Positions 59,624 through 64,000 of a stretch of 64,000 nucleotides of DNA are shown in pieces. Positions within the stretch are counted from its first letter, which is position 1. Each line of letters starts with the position of its first letter. The stretch comes from Planctomycetaceae bacterium (GTDB taxonomy: Bacteria > Planctomycetota > Planctomycetia > Pirellulales > Pirellulaceae). The stretch covers positions 905 to 64,904 of the forward strand of contig JAHEBQ010000005.1 in the NCBI GenBank assembly GCA_024642205.1. The letters run 5' to 3'. The translations under genes and the position numbers were made by a program. The notes below the pieces were generated by a model, which was given only the letters and a program-made list of their open reading frames with translations, was not told the origin of the DNA and did no database searches.

Positions 59624-61240
59624 ATGTGTGTTTCACATCCCTTCCGAACAAGCCCTCAACGATTGCTGTTGGTGTCATTGCTCATTTGGGGACACATGAT
59701 GCTGTCGAATTCCGACGCGATGACTCGAACGGATGAGATTCAGCGACTCGACGGCGAACCATCTGGCCAGGAACCCATACTGCCGGAAGGGGCAATTTGG
59801 AAATTCGGTAATGAGCCCGATGCCAACGGAATCTATCGGCTTGCCTATTCTTCCAATGGGAAGCTTCTGGCGACCCGGAACCGCAAGAACGTCATTTCCA
59901 TCTTCGATGTCCGTGCTCGAAAGTTGCTATGTGAAATCGATGGCCATGACAACAACTGGGTCGAAACGATCGATTTTTCTCCCGACTCAAGATTTTTTGT
60001 GACCGCCGCCGGACCCGGTGAAAAGGTCAAAATCTGGCAGGCGCAGACAGGAAAACTCGAAGCGGAAATCAAAACCGATGGCTACGCCGCCTACTTCAAC
60101 CGAAACGGATCCTCGATTCAAGTCCTCGCTGAAACCCATGTCGAGACCTATTCCTGGCCCGGCGTCCAATTGACAGCGCAACGAAAATGGAAAAATGGCG
60201 CCGACGTTCGCGCTGGTATGTCGAGGGACGGGCGGATCGTCGTTACGTACCAGACAATCAATCGCCAGATCCAACGTACGCAAGTGATTGACCTGGAGAC
60301 AAAATCAAAAATCCAACTCGATGGCCCAACGGAAATTCCGAAGTCGGTCGCAATCTCACCCAATCGGATCTGGATCGCCGTTGCCTATCATCGAGACGAA
60401 AAAATCCAGCTCTGGGACTTGCGGGATCCACACCAAAAAAAATACGTCCTGGCCAAACACGATGAGACCGTTCAGTCCCTGTGTTTCTCGGCGGACAGCC
60501 GATTCCTGGTCTCGTCGGGATGGGATGAAAAAGTCATCGTTTGGGATATTCTGACGCGTCAACCGATCGCGCAGTTCATGGGCCACACCGAGCACGTCAA
60601 TGCAACCGCGTTTTCACCGCTGGACATGACATTCGCAAGCGGAGCATCCGGAACATCGGACACGTCGACCATCGTCTGGGATTTGAAACAATCCCTGCCG
60701 CAACCGGAAACCGTGAAAGCGGCCCTGGATTATGACCAGGTCTGGAATAGCCTGGGCGCCCAATCGCTCCCGGACTCGTTGCTCGCAACTACGCAGTTCA
60801 TGGCAGGCGGGAATGAGTTTTTGGATCTGCTGGAAGAGCGCGTAGGCCAGATGCTCGATGCCAAAACGAGTGGCTCGACTGATGAATCCATCAAACTGCT
60901 GGATCACCCCGAGTGGGAAGTTCGCGAGAAGGCCACATTGCAACTGGTAGCGATGCGGGGCCAAATGGATACCGAACTCCGTCTGGCATTGGACGCGGCA
61001 TCCTCCCCGGAAATCAAAGCACGGCTTTCCCGGATTCTCAGGGAGAAATTCACGAAACCCGAAACCAACCTTGTCGATCTTCGCCGCTGGAGTCGAATTG
61101 TGTTTGCCCTCGAACGGCTCAACACGCCGCGAACCCAGAAGATTCTTCAGGATATCGCTACTGCGTCGGTTGATTTGGATATTTCGTTGGATGCCAAGGA
61201 GGCTTTCGAGCGCAACCAGCGACGAAACCAGTTGCAATAA
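59624..61240 (+). CDS. Exported WD40-repeat protein
   Basis: A 538-aa protein with a signal-like N-terminus (QRLLLVSLLIWGHMMLSNSD). From about residue 45 to 350 it has WD40-type repeats, for example LAYSSNGKLLATRNRKNVIS, IDFSPDSRFFVTAAGPGEKV, ISPNRIWIAVAYHRDEKIQL with WDLRD, LCFSADSRFLVSSGWDEKVI with VWDIL, and a final repeat ending STIVWDLKQ. The last 180 residues are helical (WEVREKATLQLVAMRGQMDT) and resemble HEAT-like units. Such proteins are common in planctomycetes and are probably interaction scaffolds outside the cytoplasm. It diverges from the 58565-59332 gene and converges on the kinase-aminotransferase fusion. Confidence 0.87.
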   Translation: MCVSHPFRTSPQRLLLVSLLIWGHMMLSNSDAMTRTDEIQRLDGEPSGQEPILPEGAIWKFGNEPDANGIYRLAYSSNGKLLATRNRKNVISIFDVRARKLLCEIDGHDNNWVETIDFSPDSRFFVTAAGPGEKVKIWQAQTGKLEAEIKTDGYAAYFNRNGSSIQVLAETHVETYSWPGVQLTAQRKWKNGADVRAGMSRDGRIVVTYQTINRQIQRTQVIDLETKSKIQLDGPTEIPKSVAISPNRIWIAVAYHRDEKIQLWDLRDPHQKKYVLAKHDETVQSLCFSADSRFLVSSGWDEKVIVWDILTRQPIAQFMGHTEHVNATAFSPLDMTFASGASGTSDTSTIVWDLKQSLPQPETVKAALDYDQVWNSLGAQSLPDSLLATTQFMAGGNEFLDLLEERVGQMLDAKTSGSTDESIKLLDHPEWEVREKATLQLVAMRGQMDTELRLALDAASSPEIKARLSRILREKFTKPETNLVDLRRWSRIVFALERLNTPRTQKILQDIATASVDLDISLDAKEAFERNQRRNQLQ

Positions 61241-61314
61241 CGCCAGTGGTCTCTCGCGATCCATCGACGCCCAAACCTGTGGATTGGCCACAGATAACGC
61301 CACCGCATTGGGCT

Positions 61315-63681
61315 CTATTTCGCGAGCTCATTTAATGTTTCGCGCAGCGTCATCACCAGACGCTCGGCATCGCCACGACTGAAAACCATCGGCGGTTTGA
61401 ACTTGATTACGTTCTCGAATGGTCCATCGGTACTGAGTAGAATCCTCCGCTGCTTCATTCGCTCAACCACCGCGCCGGCCAATTCCGCTGCCGGTGTCCG
61501 ATTTCCTACATCCAGGACGAACTCGATGCCAAGGAACAGGCCACTTCCTCGCACGTCTCCGATACACGCAAACTCGCTTTTCAGCTGGTTCAGACGCCCG
61601 GACAACCAATTGCCCAATTCCCATGCGTGCTGCTGCAAGCCTTCTTTTTCGATGACATCCAGCACGGCCAACCCGATCGCACAGGAAACCGGGTTCCCGC
61701 CAAAGGTATTGAAATACTCCATCCCGTTGTTAAACGCATCCGCGATCTGGCGCGTCGTTACGACAGCGGCCAGCGGATGACCGTTTCCGATTGGCTTACC
61801 CATGGTGACAATGTCAGGCACCACGCCGTGTTGCTCAAAGCCCCAAAAGTGAGTGCCGACTCTTCCAAATCCGACCTGCACTTCATCGGCAACGCAAACT
61901 CCCCCTGCAGCGCGGACCGATGAATAGACTGCATTCAAATAGCCCCCTGGTAGCGGGACTTGCCCCCCGCAGCCCAGAATCGACTCGGCAAAAAAGGCGG
62001 CGATTGTCCGTCCGTTCGAATTTGCCTGCTCGATAACCTCGTTCGCCATGGACGCATATTTCCTGCCACAATCCGGGTCCGCGTCCTTGTACGGACCCCG
62101 GTAAGCGTCCGGAAGCGGAACGACGTGAGTCTGATCAGGTTTGCCAGCTCCACCTAGTTGGTTGAATTTGTACGGACTCAATTCTATCAGCGAACTGACG
62201 TGACCATGGTACGCATGATCAATCACCACACAGTCTTGGTGGCCGCGAAACGTGCGTGCCAATCGCAGAGCCAGGTCATTTGCTTCACTTCCTGAATTTA
62301 CAAAGAAACAGACTTCCAAAGATTCGGGTAATGTCGCGGTCAACCGCTGGGCATAACGGACGACGTTCTCATGAAGGTACCGGGTGTTTGTGTTCAGCCG
62401 ATTCATCTGCCGGTGCGCCGCCTGGACAACGTCGGGATGACAATGGCCGACATGACAAACGTTATTGACGCAATCCAGATAGGTCACATCGGATGGGTCG
62501 AACAGGTATTGACCACTGCCCCTCACGAAGTGCAGCGGCTGCCGGTAGGAAAGACTCAGTGACGGGGCGACATGTTGCCTGCGCAGTTCGAGAATCCGTG
62601 ACGATTCGATCTGGCCGGAACCGGAAATGCGTTTCTTGATCGTTGAGCAGGCCTGGGAAAAACGCTGATGTACATCGGCAGGATCAAACTCCACAAGCTG
62701 CGTCAGCGCATCCCATGCGGGTTGTTCCGTGATGCCAAGATACGCGTTGTCCGGTTCAAGTTGTTGCTGATAGTGAGCCAGACAAACGCTTTGACATAAA
62801 CGCATGCACATCAAGGGAAACAGGACCGAAAACTCTGTTTCGCCGAGACGATACAACTGGTGATACCCCGCAACCAGTTCGCCGGCCGCAGAAATCGGGT
62901 CCTGTTTGCCGAGCATCATGTAGCTGCCGCAGATCGCCAGTTCAAAAATCGTCGTGGAGAACACGATGTCGCCAAAGTCAATCAGCCCCAGCAGCACCCG
63001 TCCGGTTGAATCATCCTGGTCAACAAGAATATTATAGTCATTGGCATCGTTGTGGATGACTGATTTTGGCAAGGCATCGATTCGTGCCGCAATCTGCCGG
63101 AAGTTCGCGAGGCACTTTTCCAGGAGCAATCGTTTTGAGGCTTCTTCGATGGATGGAACACGCTCGGCGACAATGGAGGCCGCATTCTTCAGGTCCCAGT
63201 ACAGTTCCCGTTTGCCAGCCGGACTGTGATTCAAAGCGGTCAGACCAAGATCCAGCGCTCCCAACTGTCGACCGATTTCCCGTAGCAGCGCAGGTGAATG
63301 GGCTTCGAATCTTGCCAATGGCTGACCCGGTAAAAAACTGAGACACCGCGCATGGCAGGCCCGTTTGTTGGGATCCTGCAGCAAGACGATCGCACTACCA
63401 GCCTGGGAACGGATCAACCTCGGGGTTTCGAACGATCGGGAACCGGCTTCGTCCAGGCTCCCGGCGATCTCAATGGCGGCATTCTGCAACTCCAGAGAGC
63501 TTAACTCCACATCGGGATTCGCGATCTTGATCACAAAATCTTGAGTCGCGCCGGTGAGCCTGAAATTCTGGTCACGCTCCCCTGGCAACGCCGTCGCGAC
63601 ACCCTTGATTCCGAAATGCGCCAACGCAATGCCGGCCGCGTCGTCGAGGGTAAAAGCTGGCTTGTTAAGGACGTTTTCCAC
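61315..63681 (-). CDS. Kinase (APH fold) fused to class III aminotransferase-fold phospho-lyase
   Basis: A 788-aa two-domain enzyme. Residues 1 to about 330 are an aminoglycoside-phosphotransferase-fold kinase with SVIHNDANDYNILV near 210 (catalytic Asp and metal Asn) and GLIDFGDIV near 236 (DFG-like). From about 365 to the end comes a class III aminotransferase fold: VNNVCHVGHCHPDVVQAAHR, FFVNSGSEANDLALRLAR, VCVADEVQVGFGRVGTHFWG and the PLP lysine in VTMGKPIGNGHPLAAVV near 628. The arrangement recalls the human pair hydroxylysine kinase and 5-phosphohydroxylysine (or phosphoethanolamine) phospho-lyase. A likely job is phosphorylation of an amino alcohol or hydroxylysine followed by phosphate elimination. 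The family is clear; the substrate is inference. Confidence 0.87.
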   Translation of the reverse strand: MENVLNKPAFTLDDAAGIALAHFGIKGVATALPGERDQNFRLTGATQDFVIKIANPDVELSSLELQNAAIEIAGSLDEAGSRSFETPRLIRSQAGSAIVLLQDPNKRACHARCLSFLPGQPLARFEAHSPALLREIGRQLGALDLGLTALNHSPAGKRELYWDLKNAASIVAERVPSIEEASKRLLLEKCLANFRQIAARIDALPKSVIHNDANDYNILVDQDDSTGRVLLGLIDFGDIVFSTTIFELAICGSYMMLGKQDPISAAGELVAGYHQLYRLGETEFSVLFPLMCMRLCQSVCLAHYQQQLEPDNAYLGITEQPAWDALTQLVEFDPADVHQRFSQACSTIKKRISGSGQIESSRILELRRQHVAPSLSLSYRQPLHFVRGSGQYLFDPSDVTYLDCVNNVCHVGHCHPDVVQAAHRQMNRLNTNTRYLHENVVRYAQRLTATLPESLEVCFFVNSGSEANDLALRLARTFRGHQDCVVIDHAYHGHVSSLIELSPYKFNQLGGAGKPDQTHVVPLPDAYRGPYKDADPDCGRKYASMANEVIEQANSNGRTIAAFFAESILGCGGQVPLPGGYLNAVYSSVRAAGGVCVADEVQVGFGRVGTHFWGFEQHGVVPDIVTMGKPIGNGHPLAAVVTTRQIADAFNNGMEYFNTFGGNPVSCAIGLAVLDVIEKEGLQQHAWELGNWLSGRLNQLKSEFACIGDVRGSGLFLGIEFVLDVGNRTPAAELAGAVVERMKQRRILLSTDGPFENVIKFKPPMVFSRGDAERLVMTLRETLNELAK

Positions 63682-63751
63682 TTTGGATGATTCTCATGTT
63701 CCGGCCAGCTCATTCACCAGTCGTACAAGTTTATCGCGAACGCGGAATCGT

Positions 63752-64000
63752 TCAAGCCACGCGACGCGACGCGACGACATGCTGAAACACGTGCTCGACT
63801 TGCCGCGTCAACTGAATCGGGTCGAATTCCTGTTGAACCATCCTCCGCCCGTTTTCACCCAGTCGCTCTCGCTCAGATTTGGACTGCGCCAACTCGATGA
63901 TGGCTTGGGCAAGTTGGTGTGGATTCCTGGGCGGAACAAGAATCCCATTTTCGCCAGGACGAACAATTTCCGGCAGTCCACCGATTCTGGAAGCGACCAC
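63752..64000 (-). CDS. Glycosyltransferase family 4-type, C-terminal fragment (cut by window edge)
   Basis: The last 82 residues of a GT-B glycosyltransferase. The nucleotide-sugar signature SRIGGLPEIVRPGENGILVP is plain, followed by helices SERERLGENGRRMVQQEF and the end VEHVFQHVVASRRVA. The gene continues beyond 64000. It ends 70 bp upstream of the kinase-aminotransferase fusion on the same strand. A short (GCGAC)3 tandem repeat encodes its last residues. Confidence 0.85.
   Translation of the reverse strand: MVASRIGGLPEIVRPGENGILVPPRNPHQLAQAIIELAQSKSERERLGENGRRMVQQEFDPIQLTRQVEHVFQHVVASRRVA

Noticed and set aside
60434-60441. Run of eight A residues in the WD40 gene as a slippage site
   Set aside because: It encodes an ordinary QKK segment within a repeat and a short product would make no evident sense, unlike the dnaX run.
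61277-61293. CTGTGG-ATTGG-CCACAG hairpin in the convergent gap after the WD40 gene
   Set aside because: A perfect 6-bp stem, but no T-run on either side and a large chance expectation; not called as a terminator.
63761-63775. (GCGAC)3 tandem repeat at the end of the glycosyltransferase gene
   Set aside because: Only three units; a length change would alter only the last few residues, so phase variation is unlikely.
1-64000. Mobile elements, prophage, CRISPR arrays, tRNA or rRNA genes
   Set aside because: No transposase, integrase, regular spaced repeats, cloverleaf with a GGTTCGA-type arm, or rRNA segments were seen while reading both strands; a covariance search could still reveal a small RNA I missed.

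Overview
The window reads as chromosomal DNA of a planctomycete, most probably of the Pirellulales type. This is inferred from gene content: very large secreted or membrane proteins of no known family, paired DUF2330 proteins, a SpoVG protein carrying a zinc ribbon, a RDD/SpoIIM/DUF4129/DUF4350/MoxR/DUF58 cluster, partner-switching regulators (RsbW-type kinase and STAS proteins) and an MFS-acyltransferase-AMP ligase fusion. I see no rRNA, tRNA, insertion sequence, prophage or CRISPR array; this is core chromosome with lineage-specific blocks.

Layout. 0-6.2 kb (+): glgX, a bestrophin-like channel, dprA and an exported sialate O-acetylesterase. 6.9-8.5 kb (+): a small SET-domain protein overlapping a fold-III PLP enzyme that lacks the usual catalytic cysteine. 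9.0-20.3 kb (+): two overlapping giant genes (1164 and 2597 codons) that together carry three copies of one exported module. 20.4-22.2 kb (-): an RsbW-type kinase, a STAS antagonist and a small membrane protein. 22.6-26.5 kb (+): an LplT-Aas fusion for lysophospholipid recycling. 26.6-29.3 kb: an ATP-grasp ligase (-), a second STAS protein (+) and a DUF368/PopT-type undecaprenyl phosphate carrier (-). 29.8-36.7 kb (+): ispE, spoVG with a zinc-ribbon insert, an exported protein, rpmA, obg, coaX and a shortened mnmE-like GTPase.

36.7-44.6 kb (-): a seven-gene block RDD, SpoIIM, membrane protein, DUF4129, DUF4350 lipoprotein, MoxR and DUF58, the well-known MoxR/DUF58 arrangement linked to membrane-protein maturation. 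45.0-46.6 kb (-): rpoN. 46.9-50.4 kb (-): an SRP RNA gene with its own promoter, followed by dnaX, ybaB and recR, the same order as in Bacillus. 50.6-54.1 kb (-): an exported cholesterol-oxidase-type GMC enzyme and a membrane-anchored HtrA-like protease. 54.3-59.3 kb (-): a membrane-anchored unknown and two DUF2330 paralogues. 59.6-61.2 kb (+): an exported WD40 protein. 61.3-64.0 kb (-): a kinase-aminotransferase fusion and the C-terminus of a family 4 glycosyltransferase cut by the window edge.

The most notable observations are a nine-A slippery run in dnaX where either one-base slip meets a stop codon at once, predicting a gamma-like short subunit; an SRP RNA whose domain IV tip does not fit the usual GGAA tetraloop; the three-copy giant module; the coupled SET/PLP pair; and the SpoVG zinc ribbon. 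All family assignments are by eye from motifs, without database searches.
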